Positions 1 to 5,255 of a stretch of 5,365 nucleotides of DNA are shown one piece after another. Where the stretch lies: contig JAGNOY010000171.1 of the NCBI GenBank assembly GCA_017989935.1, positions 1-5,365 of the forward strand. Reading direction: 5' to 3'. How positions within the stretch are numbered: position 1 is the first letter of the stretch; the number at the start of each line of letters is the position of its first letter. The DNA is from Chitinophagaceae bacterium (GTDB lineage: Bacteria; Bacteroidota; Bacteroidia; Chitinophagales; Chitinophagaceae). The notes below the pieces were generated by a model that saw nothing but the letters and a program-made list of their open reading frames with translations, searched no databases and had not been told where the DNA came from. The translations under genes were made by a program, and so were the position numbers.

Positions 1-80
1 CAAAAAGAAAATTTCTAATGGTTTCATAAGATAGTAAATTAAAGATACATGATAAATTGGCATAACAAACTTGTCAATCA

Positions 81-110
81 ATTGCATGCATGAAATTTTT
101 ATTACATTAG
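81..110 (+). promoter_or_regulatory. Possible promoter of the tyrosine phosphatase gene
   Basis: ATTG at 81-84 is followed after 18 bases by TACATTAG at 103-110. This fits the Bacteroidota pattern TTG, a spacer of about 17-23 bases, then TAnnTTTG, with one mismatch in the second box. Transcription would start near 115-118, giving a short leader before the ATG at 132. The rest of 1-131 is AT-rich and holds no gene that I can see. Another single-mismatch box (TAAATTGG, 53-60) lacks a suitable upstream element. Confidence 0.33.
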
Positions 111-131
111 CAACTTAAACAAAGAAAGGGA

Positions 132-599
132 ATGAAAGTACTCATGGTATGTTTAGGCAATATTTGTAGATCGCCGATTGCTGAAGGTGTATTACAACAT
201 TTAGCAGATGAAGTAGGTTTTGATTGGCAGGTTGATAGTGCCGGCACTAACCACTATCACACTGGTGAAGCACCTCATGTAAGTTCGCAGAAAGTATGTA
301 AAGAAAATGGAATAGATATTTCTTCTCAAAGAGCGCGCCGTTTTCGAGCACAAGATTTTGTTGAGTACGATTTTATTTACGTGATGGCGAATGATGTGAT
401 GCAAGATGTGAAAAAAATGGCCGGCAATCATTTTGACGAAAGTAAGATTGATTTTTTTCTGAATGAATTGTATGCTGGAGAAAATAGAGATGTAACTGAC
501 CCATGGTATGGAACCGAAGAGGGCTATTATAAAGTGTTCGAAGAAATCAAAACCTGTTGTGAAGCTATCATTCGTAAGCATCAGCAACTTGCAACATAG
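132..599 (+). CDS. Low-molecular-weight protein-tyrosine phosphatase
   Basis: Predicted cytoplasmic phosphatase of 155 residues, the usual length for this family, which hydrolyses phosphotyrosine (and sometimes small-molecule phosphate) through a phosphocysteine intermediate. The N-terminal P-loop CLGNICRS (residues 7-14) has the CX5R(S/T) signature, with nucleophile Cys7 and Arg13. The SAGT segment (36-39) is typical of the family, and the general-acid loop DPWY is at 123-126 (Asp123). The ATG at 132 is chosen because the P-loop must lie at the extreme N-terminus; a purine-rich AAAGGG sits just before it but is very close to the start. The last 32 bases overlap the end of nnr on the other strand. 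No tyrosine kinase or capsule gene is next to it, so the substrate is unknown. In several Bacteroidota this family lies near dnaA (from memory), but dnaA is not visible here. Family assignment is firm; the biological role is open. Confidence 0.95.
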   Translation: MKVLMVCLGNICRSPIAEGVLQHLADEVGFDWQVDSAGTNHYHTGEAPHVSSQKVCKENGIDISSQRARRFRAQDFVEYDFIYVMANDVMQDVKKMAGNHFDESKIDFFLNELYAGENRDVTDPWYGTEEGYYKVFEEIKTCCEAIIRKHQQLAT

Positions 600-2061
600 C
601 AGCCGAAATATGATCAACAATGTCGCTAGCCAACAAGGATTCTTGTGCTATTTTTTTTATAGCTAAATCTGCTGATAAGCCATGTAAATACATAGACATC
701 ATAGTAGCAATTTTCATGTCTTTATATTGTGCATAAAAGCCGGTTATCATGCCAGTTAATACATCGCCACTGCCTCCTTTCGCCATGCCAGCATTGCCAG
801 TCGTGTTAAAGTAACATTCGCCATTGGGCGTAGCAAGACAAGAATGAGTGCCTTTAAGCAAAATATTAAGCTGAAATTTTTTGGCGTAAAATTTTTGCGC
901 TTCATGTCTTTCATAAGAAGTTGCATGATTTCCGAAAAGCCTATCAAACTCTTTAGGGTGGGGCGTAATCACACTTTGTTTAGGAAGCTGATTCAAAAGT
1001 TCTTTATGTGAGGCGATTAAATTAATTGCATCCGCATCTACGACAAGTGGGAAATTAATTTGTGCTAAAAGATTTTTAAGAATTTCAACCACTTCTTCGC
1101 TTTTGCCAAGTCCAGGTCCAATGCCAATAGATTGATACATGGAAGTATCTAGGCGTTGATTCGTTTCTTGAATCAATGTCATGGCTTCAGGTACACTCAT
1201 TTGAATGATTTGATTTTCAGATGCGGGAACTAAACAAGTTAATAATCCTGTACCACTTCTTAAACATGCCTTAGCTGCTAAAACACAAGCTCCCATTTTA
1301 CCTATGCTTCCTGCGATCAATAAAGAATGACCATAACTACCTTTATGGGTAAATGGTTTTCTTCTTTTATAATTGGCCTTTATCAAATTTTTATCAATCA
1401 AGTAATTTAATGAAGGTGTATTCATTTCAAAATCAGTACTGAGTCCTATAGGTAGGATAATGATTTCACCTGCATGTTTTCCTGTTTCTTCAAACAAAAA
1501 CGCTTTTTTATATTGTTCAAAACTCAATGTGTAGGAGGCTTCTACAATCACTGTTTCAGGAATAAAATTATCTGCCATCATCCCAGTGGGGAGGTCTATA
1601 CTAATCACTTCATGTCGTTGTTCATTCATATTTTTGATTAATTCAACAAAAGAGTTATCGAGGGGGCGATTAAGTCCTGTACCAAACAAGGCATCAATGA
1701 GTATCGATTTTTCTTTGAAGACAATTCCAGGATTTAATGAAACTATTTGTTCAAAGCCTATATCTTTTAATCTATGTAAATTAATCAGATTGTCTTCACT
1801 TCTATTTTCTTCAGATAAAAGATACACTGTTACTTGAAAGCCAGTTTGAACAAGCATGCGCGCTATGGCCAACCCATCGCCTCCGTTATTTCCATTCCCA
1901 CAAAGCACACTCAAATGCTGGGCATGTGTGTACTTGTTGGCTATCCAATCGAAACAAGCTACTGAGGCTCTTTCCATGAGTTCTATAGATGAAATAGGTT
2001 CATGTAGTATGGTGTATTGATCCCATGCCCTGATTTGATCTGCTGAAAGTAGTTTGTTCAT
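568..2061 (-). CDS. nnr: Bifunctional NAD(P)H-hydrate repair enzyme (epimerase + ADP/ATP-dependent dehydratase)
   Basis: Metabolite-repair protein of 497 residues, a normal length for the fused form. The N-terminal YjeF_N domain (about 1-215) epimerises R- and S-NAD(P)HX. The C-terminal ribokinase-like domain (about 225-495) dehydrates S-NAD(P)HX back to NAD(P)H at the expense of ADP or ATP. Visible N-domain motifs are GNGNNGGDG (55-63), IDALFGTGL (122-130) and IDLPTG (155-160; Thr stands where Ser is common). C-domain motifs are HKGSYGHSLLIAGS (239-252), GPGLG (315-319), VVDADAIN (340-347), TPHPKEF (366-372) and the nucleotide/anion-hole region GNAGMAKGGSGD (422-433). The ATG start gives MNKLLSADQIRAWD, the usual family opening. 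It lies 29 bases after the xerD stop on the same strand, so the two are probably co-transcribed. No clear Shine-Dalgarno site is seen. Its 3' end overlaps the phosphatase gene by 32 bases. Confidence 0.95.
   Translation of the reverse strand: MNKLLSADQIRAWDQYTILHEPISSIELMERASVACFDWIANKYTHAQHLSVLCGNGNNGGDGLAIARMLVQTGFQVTVYLLSEENRSEDNLINLHRLKDIGFEQIVSLNPGIVFKEKSILIDALFGTGLNRPLDNSFVELIKNMNEQRHEVISIDLPTGMMADNFIPETVIVEASYTLSFEQYKKAFLFEETGKHAGEIIILPIGLSTDFEMNTPSLNYLIDKNLIKANYKRRKPFTHKGSYGHSLLIAGSIGKMGACVLAAKACLRSGTGLLTCLVPASENQIIQMSVPEAMTLIQETNQRLDTSMYQSIGIGPGLGKSEEVVEILKNLLAQINFPLVVDADAINLIASHKELLNQLPKQSVITPHPKEFDRLFGNHATSYERHEAQKFYAKKFQLNILLKGTHSCLATPNGECYFNTTGNAGMAKGGSGDVLTGMITGFYAQYKDMKIATMMSMYLHGLSADLAIKKIAQESLLASDIVDHISAAMLQVADAYE
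627..658 (+). terminator. Intrinsic terminator of the phosphatase gene, inside nnr
   Basis: TAGC (627-630) pairs with GCTA (647-650), and ACAAG (633-637) pairs with CTTGT (642-646). The loop is GATT, and there is a two-base bulge (CA, 631-632) on the left arm. Eight T residues follow directly (651-658). Hairpin plus T-run begins 28 bases after the phosphatase stop codon and points the right way for it. The whole element lies within the antisense coding sequence of nnr, where the T-run reads as Lys-Lys codons. The folding energy was not computed. Confidence 0.7.
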
Positions 2062-2090
2062 ACTAAATTTTAGAGGTTAATTAAGAAATC

Positions 2091-2993
2091 TTATTGATAT
2101 CTCGGGTGAAAACGATGAAGGGTATCTCTTAAAAATTCTCGATCTAAATGGGTGTATATTTCAGTGGTACTAATACTTTCGTGCCCTAGCATTTCCTGCA
2201 CAGCCCTTAAATCTGCACCACCTTCTACCAAATGGGTAGCAAAACTATGTCTGAGTGTATGTGGGTGAATGTTTTTGTCAATACACGCTTTTTTTGTAAC
2301 CGCCTTTATGATATAGAAAATCATCACTCTTGATAATTTGGCACCATGTTTATTCAGGAAAAGTATATCATCACAATTCTTTTGTGGCACAGTATGCACC
2401 CTGTAATTATTTTTATACAAGTTAAGATGCTTCAAAGCCGATTGTCCAATGGGTATCAATCTTTCCTTGTTTCCTTTTCCAATCACTCGAATAAACTCTA
2501 CATCTTCATAAATATTTGTAATCTTTAATTCAGTTGTTTCTGTGACCCTAAGTCCACAACTATACATAATTTCTAAAATGGCTCTGTTTCGAGTACCTTC
2601 CGAAGTGCTCACATCAATACTTTGTAACAATAAATCTATCTCTTCTATAGATAAAGTATCTGGTAATTTTCTGCTAGTTTTCGGTGCTTCTAATAATTCA
2701 GTAGGGTCTACCTGAATAAGATCTTCTAACAATAAATATTTGAAAAATCCCTTTAACCCAGAAATAATTCTCGATTGCGAAGTAGCTTCTAAGCCTAGTT
2801 CATGCAACCATTGAATACATGCTTGCAATTTATGTAGATCAATTTCTGCTAAAGTAATATCAGGATAATGTACTTCTAGATACTGAATTAATTTGTCTAC
2901 ATCTCGAATATAGGCCTCAACAGAGTGGGGGCTCAGCGACTTTTCTAATTGCAAAAAAGATTTAAAACCTTTAATATAGGACGTCCAATTCAA
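2091..2993 (-). CDS. xerD: Tyrosine recombinase of the XerC/XerD family (XerD-like), TTG start
   Basis: Site-specific recombinase of 300 residues, the usual Xer length, expected to resolve chromosome dimers at dif near the septum. The N-terminal SAM-like core-binding domain spans about 1-100 (LEKSLSPHSVEAYIRD, 16-31). The catalytic domain spans about 108-295 with the full active-site set: Arg149 (CGLRVTE), Lys173 (GKGNKER), His245 and Arg248 (HPHTLRHSFATHL), His271 (LGHESISTTEIYTH) and nucleophile Tyr280. No ATG or GTG lies in frame between the upstream stop (TGA, 3029-3027) and Met143, so TTG at 2993-2991 is the only normal start that keeps the conserved N-terminus. XerD rather than XerC is a best guess from resemblance; a partner gene is not in the window. 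There are no integrase-like neighbours or att repeats, so it looks like the housekeeping enzyme rather than a mobile-element integrase. Confidence 0.9.
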   Translation of the reverse strand: MNWTSYIKGFKSFLQLEKSLSPHSVEAYIRDVDKLIQYLEVHYPDITLAEIDLHKLQACIQWLHELGLEATSQSRIISGLKGFFKYLLLEDLIQVDPTELLEAPKTSRKLPDTLSIEEIDLLLQSIDVSTSEGTRNRAILEIMYSCGLRVTETTELKITNIYEDVEFIRVIGKGNKERLIPIGQSALKHLNLYKNNYRVHTVPQKNCDDILFLNKHGAKLSRVMIFYIIKAVTKKACIDKNIHPHTLRHSFATHLVEGGADLRAVQEMLGHESISTTEIYTHLDREFLRDTLHRFHPRYQ

Positions 2994-3016
2994 TGTTGTC
3001 TGATCATTACTTGGCT

Positions 3017-3048
3017 CAAATCTAAATCATTTCAAGAAGAACGGCTAA
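3017..3048 (-). promoter_or_regulatory. Probable promoter of the xerD-nnr operon
   Basis: Read on the minus strand, TAGATTTG (3024-3017) is an exact match to the Bacteroidota -7 element TAnnTTTG. A weak -33 candidate, TTAG (3048-3045), lies 20 bases upstream. The start of transcription would fall near 3010-3012, about 17-20 bases before the TTG start codon of xerD, which supports that start choice. The assignment rests on consensus matching only. Confidence 0.45.
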
Positions 3049-3053
3049 CTTTG
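3046..3053 (+). promoter_or_regulatory. Probable -7 promoter element of aroQ
   Basis: TAACTTTG matches TAnnTTTG exactly and would place the transcript start near 3058-3060, giving a leader of about 28 bases before the aroQ ATG at 3088. No good TTG-type -33 box is visible at the usual distance, so this is half a promoter on sequence grounds. It lies back to back with the xerD promoter in the 94-base region between the two divergent genes. Confidence 0.42.
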
Positions 3054-3087
3054 ACATCTTTCTCCTGAATCTTGAAAAAATTGCACC

Positions 3088-3507
3088 ATGAAAATAAGCA
3101 TCATCAATGGCCCTAACCTCAATTTGATTGGCACGCGTGAACCAGAAATTTATGGTCATATTTCTTTAGATGAATACCTAAAAGCAATAATTTCTAAGTA
3201 TACTGATATCGATTTTACCTTGTTTCAAAGTAATATTGAAGGCGAATTAATTAATGAAATTCAACAACAAGGTGTCGATGCAGATATGATTATCATCAAT
3301 GCCGGAGGTTATACCCACACCTCTATTGCTATTGCAGATGCCTTAAAGGCAGTCAATACCAACATTATCATCGAAGTGCATATCTCAAATATTTTTGCAC
3401 GTGAGCCTTATAGACGAGAATCTAAAATAAGTGAAGCATGCACCGGAAGTATTTCTGGACTAGGTTTGAAAGGGTATGAGCTAGCTATAGACTATCTACA
3501 AGTATAA
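3088..3507 (+). CDS. aroQ: 3-dehydroquinate dehydratase, type II
   Basis: Shikimate-pathway enzyme of 139 residues (the family is usually about 140-150) that converts 3-dehydroquinate to 3-dehydroshikimate through an enolate; the family forms dodecamers in the cytoplasm. Visible motifs are INGPNLNLIGTREPEIYG (6-23), with active-site Arg17 and catalytic Tyr22, then SNIEGELI (48-55), NAGGYTHTS (71-79) and EVHISNIFAREPYR (96-109), with Glu96, His98 and Arg105. All residues expected for catalysis are present. The ATG is the only sensible start because the first motif begins at residue 6; no Shine-Dalgarno site is visible. The gene is divergent from xerD and stands alone among non-shikimate genes. 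Its last 23 bases overlap the 3' end of the lipoprotein gene on the opposite strand. Confidence 0.96.
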   Translation: MKISIINGPNLNLIGTREPEIYGHISLDEYLKAIISKYTDIDFTLFQSNIEGELINEIQQQGVDADMIIINAGGYTHTSIAIADALKAVNTNIIIEVHISNIFAREPYRRESKISEACTGSISGLGLKGYELAIDYLQV

Positions 3508-3937
3508 GTGGCGTACTCACAATTACATTACTCGCATTTTTAGCTTCATCTTTCATAAACATGGCCCACGTAAGGGTATCTCTTTTTAAATGGGCTGTAT
3601 CTGTTCTTAATAAAAGTAAAGCAGCTGGATATTCAACAACAATCACGCCCTTGAGCCCATTCTTAGGATTAAATTTTTCCGGAATTTCCGGAATTCTAAA
3701 TGGAATGGTATCACCAGAGCGACTATCCATCAAAAATAAATTGTCGGTGCCAAATCCTATATTACCATCGCCATCCTCAAAATCAAACCTAATTTTTATG
3801 ATCGTATCTCCTCCAGCCTTCACCAAATTATGCGAAAGATCAAGAAAACTAATTTTTGGGATATTATTGTATTTCGTTTCTTTGCTACAAGAAATGACTA
3901 AAATCAGAACGGACAATAACAGAATTAGTTTGTTCAT
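3485..3937 (-). CDS. Predicted small lipoprotein of unknown function (DGDGNIG motif)
   Basis: A 150-residue protein that begins with MNK, a hydrophobic stretch (residues 4-15) and the lipobox VISC. Cleavage before Cys17 would leave a lipid-anchored protein of 134 residues, and the following Ser-Lys-Glu resembles the start of other Bacteroidota lipoproteins. The mature part carries RFDFEDGDGNIG (50-61), an acidic Asp/Gly motif often seen in small lipoproteins of this phylum and plausibly calcium-binding or a turn in a beta-sandwich. The remainder alternates hydrophobic and polar residues as in beta strands. I do not recognise a specific family and assign no function. It lies tail to tail with aroQ (23-base overlap) and head to head with the LuxE-like gene (24 bases between start codons). 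The coding call is supported by the intact signal peptide and the motif; the antisense frame over the same bases has neither. Confidence 0.85.
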   Translation of the reverse strand: MNKLILLLSVLILVISCSKETKYNNIPKISFLDLSHNLVKAGGDTIIKIRFDFEDGDGNIGFGTDNLFLMDSRSGDTIPFRIPEIPEKFNPKNGLKGVIVVEYPAALLLLRTDTAHLKRDTLTWAMFMKDEAKNASNVIVSTPLILVDSL

Positions 3938-3942
3938 ACTCT

Positions 3943-3977
3943 CAAAATTACTGATTCTTTTATGACATTAACGCAAA
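3943..3977 (-). promoter_or_regulatory. Probable promoter of the lipoprotein gene, reaching into the LuxE-like gene
   Basis: On the minus strand TAATTTTG (3950-3943) matches TAnnTTTG exactly. TTTG (3977-3974) lies 23 bases upstream, at the long end of the accepted spacing. The -7 box ends only 5 bases before the ATG, so transcription would begin at or next to the start codon. The -33 box lies within codons 5-6 of the divergent LuxE-like gene. Confidence 0.42.
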
Positions 3978-4951
3978 TAAGGTCACAATTATTCTCTTCA
4001 AGCGGCACTAATTTCGATGAATTGGCTTTGTCTTTGTTTCGTATCCAAGCTCAAGAGTTAGAAATTTATAAAGCTTATATCAATCAACTGCAAATTGATA
4101 TAAATGCTGTTGAGCAAATTACAGACATCCCTTTTTTGCCCATCAATTTTTTTAAATCACATCAAATTGTTCTAAATGAATTCAAACAAGATAAACTTTC
4201 TTTCTTTCAAAGCAGCGGCACAAGTGGCTTGCAAGGAAGTAAACATTATATAGTTGATGAAAGTTTGTACATTGATTCATTTATGCAAGGCTTCAATCAT
4301 TTCTTCGGAAATCCCGATCAATTTGTCATTTTAGGCTTATTGCCATCATATCTCGAAAATGGCAATTCATCGTTGGTCTTCATGGTCGATAAACTCACTC
4401 AGGCAAGTCATCAGGCAGAAAGTGGATTTTATTTGCACAATTATCAGCAATTAGCCGAGGTTTTAGCTCAACTAAACAACCAAAATCGACCAGTAATTTT
4501 GTTTGGCGTAACCTATGCTTTGCTTGATTTTGCAACACAATTTCCAATGCCCTTGAATAATACTCAAATTATAGAAACAGGAGGTATGAAAGGTCGCAGA
4601 GAGGAATTAACGAGAAAGGAAGTACATCAAATGCTTCAACAAGCTTTTTCTCAAGCACATATTCAGTCAGAATATGGCATGACAGAGTTGTTTTCTCAAG
4701 CTTATTCCATGCAAGGAGGCATTTTCAACTCGCCCCCATGGATGAAATTATTGATTCGTGATGTAAATGATCCTTTCGAAATTTCTTCCCAAGGCAAAGG
4801 ATTAATAAATTGTATCGATCTAGCAAATTTGTATTCTTGCGCCTTCTTGGCCACCGACGATCTTGGCGAAGTGCACACAAATGGTTCTTTCTCAGTCAAT
4901 GGACGTCTAGATCATAGCGAGCTTCGTGGATGTAGTTTATTAGCCATATAG
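3962..4951 (+). CDS. LuxE/acyl-protein synthetase-like adenylate-forming enzyme
   Basis: A 329-residue protein resembling the LuxE (acyl-protein synthetase) branch of the adenylate-forming, PaaK-like superfamily, which activates a carboxylic acid with ATP and passes the acyl group to a cysteine. Visible segments are a phosphate-binding-like loop FQSSGTSG (82-89), ETGGMKGRREE (205-215), EYGMTEL (237-243, the usual adenylate-binding EYGxTE), an acidic TDDLG (298-302) and a C-terminal GRLDHSELRGC (314-324). Cys324 lies six residues from the end; LuxE proteins also have their acyl-accepting cysteine near the C-terminus (from memory), so it is a candidate acyl site. The protein is shorter than bioluminescence LuxE, and no luxC, luxD, luxA or luxB is nearby, so light production is not implied. 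Stand-alone relatives occur in Bacteroidota as putative acyltransferases. The ATG start is supported by the FDELALSLFRIQA segment (18-30) typical of the family N-terminus. A near-match promoter box TTAGTTTG lies at 3925-3932. The substrate is unknown. Confidence 0.83.
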   Translation: MTLTQIRSQLFSSSGTNFDELALSLFRIQAQELEIYKAYINQLQIDINAVEQITDIPFLPINFFKSHQIVLNEFKQDKLSFFQSSGTSGLQGSKHYIVDESLYIDSFMQGFNHFFGNPDQFVILGLLPSYLENGNSSLVFMVDKLTQASHQAESGFYLHNYQQLAEVLAQLNNQNRPVILFGVTYALLDFATQFPMPLNNTQIIETGGMKGRREELTRKEVHQMLQQAFSQAHIQSEYGMTELFSQAYSMQGGIFNSPPWMKLLIRDVNDPFEISSQGKGLINCIDLANLYSCAFLATDDLGEVHTNGSFSVNGRLDHSELRGCSLLAI

Positions 4952-4985
4952 CTGTTGATTTTCAAGTATTTCTTTTTCTTTTTTT

Positions 4986-5077
4986 GGGCGGCACACGGGC
5001 TCTACGTTCCTACGCCGTTCCCGTCTCGTTTTTAAGAACGAGACGGGATCCGGGGTATCCACTGCGATCCCTGCCGC
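4986..5077. repeat. GC-rich structured intergenic element, probable interspersed Bacteroidota repeat
   Basis: In 92 bases, 58 are G or C, far above the surroundings. The element folds as one irregular hairpin. Stem 1 is GCGGCA (4988-4993) with TGCCGC (5072-5077). Stem 2 is GGGCTC (4997-5002) with GATCCC (5066-5071), one mismatch. An eight-by-eight internal loop follows (5003-5010 and 5058-5065). Stem 3 is TACGCCG (5011-5017) with CGGGGTA (5051-5057), one mismatch. Stem 4 is a perfect 12-base stem (5019-5030 with 5037-5048) closed by the loop TTTAAG. The edges, GGGCGGCA and TCCCTGCCGC, resemble interspersed intergenic repeats I recall from Bacteroidota genomes. Repeat status cannot be shown from one copy. 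No target-site duplication is evident. Function is unknown, and it is not a standard terminator because no T-run follows on either strand. Confidence 0.6.
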
Positions 5078-5083
5078 AAATAC

Positions 5084-5125
5084 AACATTCGATTTAAGCT
5101 GAAACAATACAGCTTGTAGAATGTT
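5084..5125. repeat. AT-rich nested inverted repeat
   Basis: AACATTC (5084-5090) pairs perfectly with GAATGTT (5119-5125). Inside it AAGCTG (5096-5101) pairs perfectly with CAGCTT (5110-5115), around an eight-base loop. The internal loop between the two stems is five bases on one side and three on the other. It begins seven bases after the GC-rich element and could be part of the same unit or a separate hairpin. No T-run follows on the + strand, so it is not an obvious terminator. Confidence 0.5.
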
Positions 5126-5218
5126 CTTGCCTTTTCAGGTAAGCCATAAGTATTTGGTTTCGAGTAGGTTTTATACCGCCCTGACTTTTTAAAAGCACTT
5201 AATGTGACAATTATTTTA

Positions 5219-5226
5219 TATACTTG
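5219..5226 (+). promoter_or_regulatory. Possible -7 promoter element of topA
   Basis: TATACTTG differs from TAnnTTTG at one position and also resembles a sigma-70 -10 box (TATACT). It lies 29 bases before the topA ATG, a reasonable leader length. No convincing upstream box is seen. If it is right, the structured elements at 4986-5125 lie upstream of the promoter and outside the main topA leader. Confidence 0.3.
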
Positions 5227-5255
5227 CAAAATTTCAGTAAACAAGCTTAGTGAGA

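Larger units (their letters stand above)
4952..5255. other. 304-base gene-free region before topA
   Basis: No convincing gene is seen on either strand. The contents in order are a T-rich tract (4969-4985), a GC-rich structured element (4986-5077), an AT-rich nested inverted repeat (5084-5125), a small stem CTTGCC/GGTAAG with loop TTTTCA (5126-5143, one G-U pair), then AT-rich DNA with a possible topA promoter. An open frame on the minus strand (5304-5032) runs through the hairpins and the start of topA and looks spurious. No clear hairpin-plus-T-run terminator for the LuxE-like gene is visible, because the T-tract comes before the hairpin rather than after it. Confidence 0.8.

Noticed and set aside
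83..90. Palindrome TGCATGCA upstream of the phosphatase, considered as an operator or origin motif
   Set aside because: It is short, does not extend, and has no partner copies or DnaA boxes nearby. Not supportable as a site.
201..620. Open frame of 139 codons on the minus strand opposite the phosphatase
   Set aside because: It is rich in Ile, Phe and His without family motifs and lies antisense to an intact phosphatase with its catalytic loops.
2050..2064. The same 15 bases (TAGTTTGTTCATACT) at the starts of nnr and of the lipoprotein gene (3926-3940)
   Set aside because: Both simply encode MNKL with the same codons and share three upstream bases. Similarity does not extend further, so it is probably coincidence rather than a shared regulatory site.
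2091..2993. Possibility that the tyrosine recombinase marks an integrated mobile element
   Set aside because: The protein has Xer length and layout, its neighbours are housekeeping genes, and no tRNA, direct repeats or phage/plasmid genes are present.
3561..3965. Open frame of 134 codons on the + strand opposite the lipoprotein gene
   Set aside because: It has no motif. The opposite strand carries a clear lipoprotein signal, lipobox and DGDGNIG motif, so this frame is a shadow.
5019..5048. The 12-base stem with six-base loop as an intrinsic terminator for the LuxE-like gene
   Set aside because: No T-run follows it on the + strand (ATCCGGGG) or on the minus strand. The nearby T-tract precedes the structure. 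It fits better as the tip of the larger folded element.
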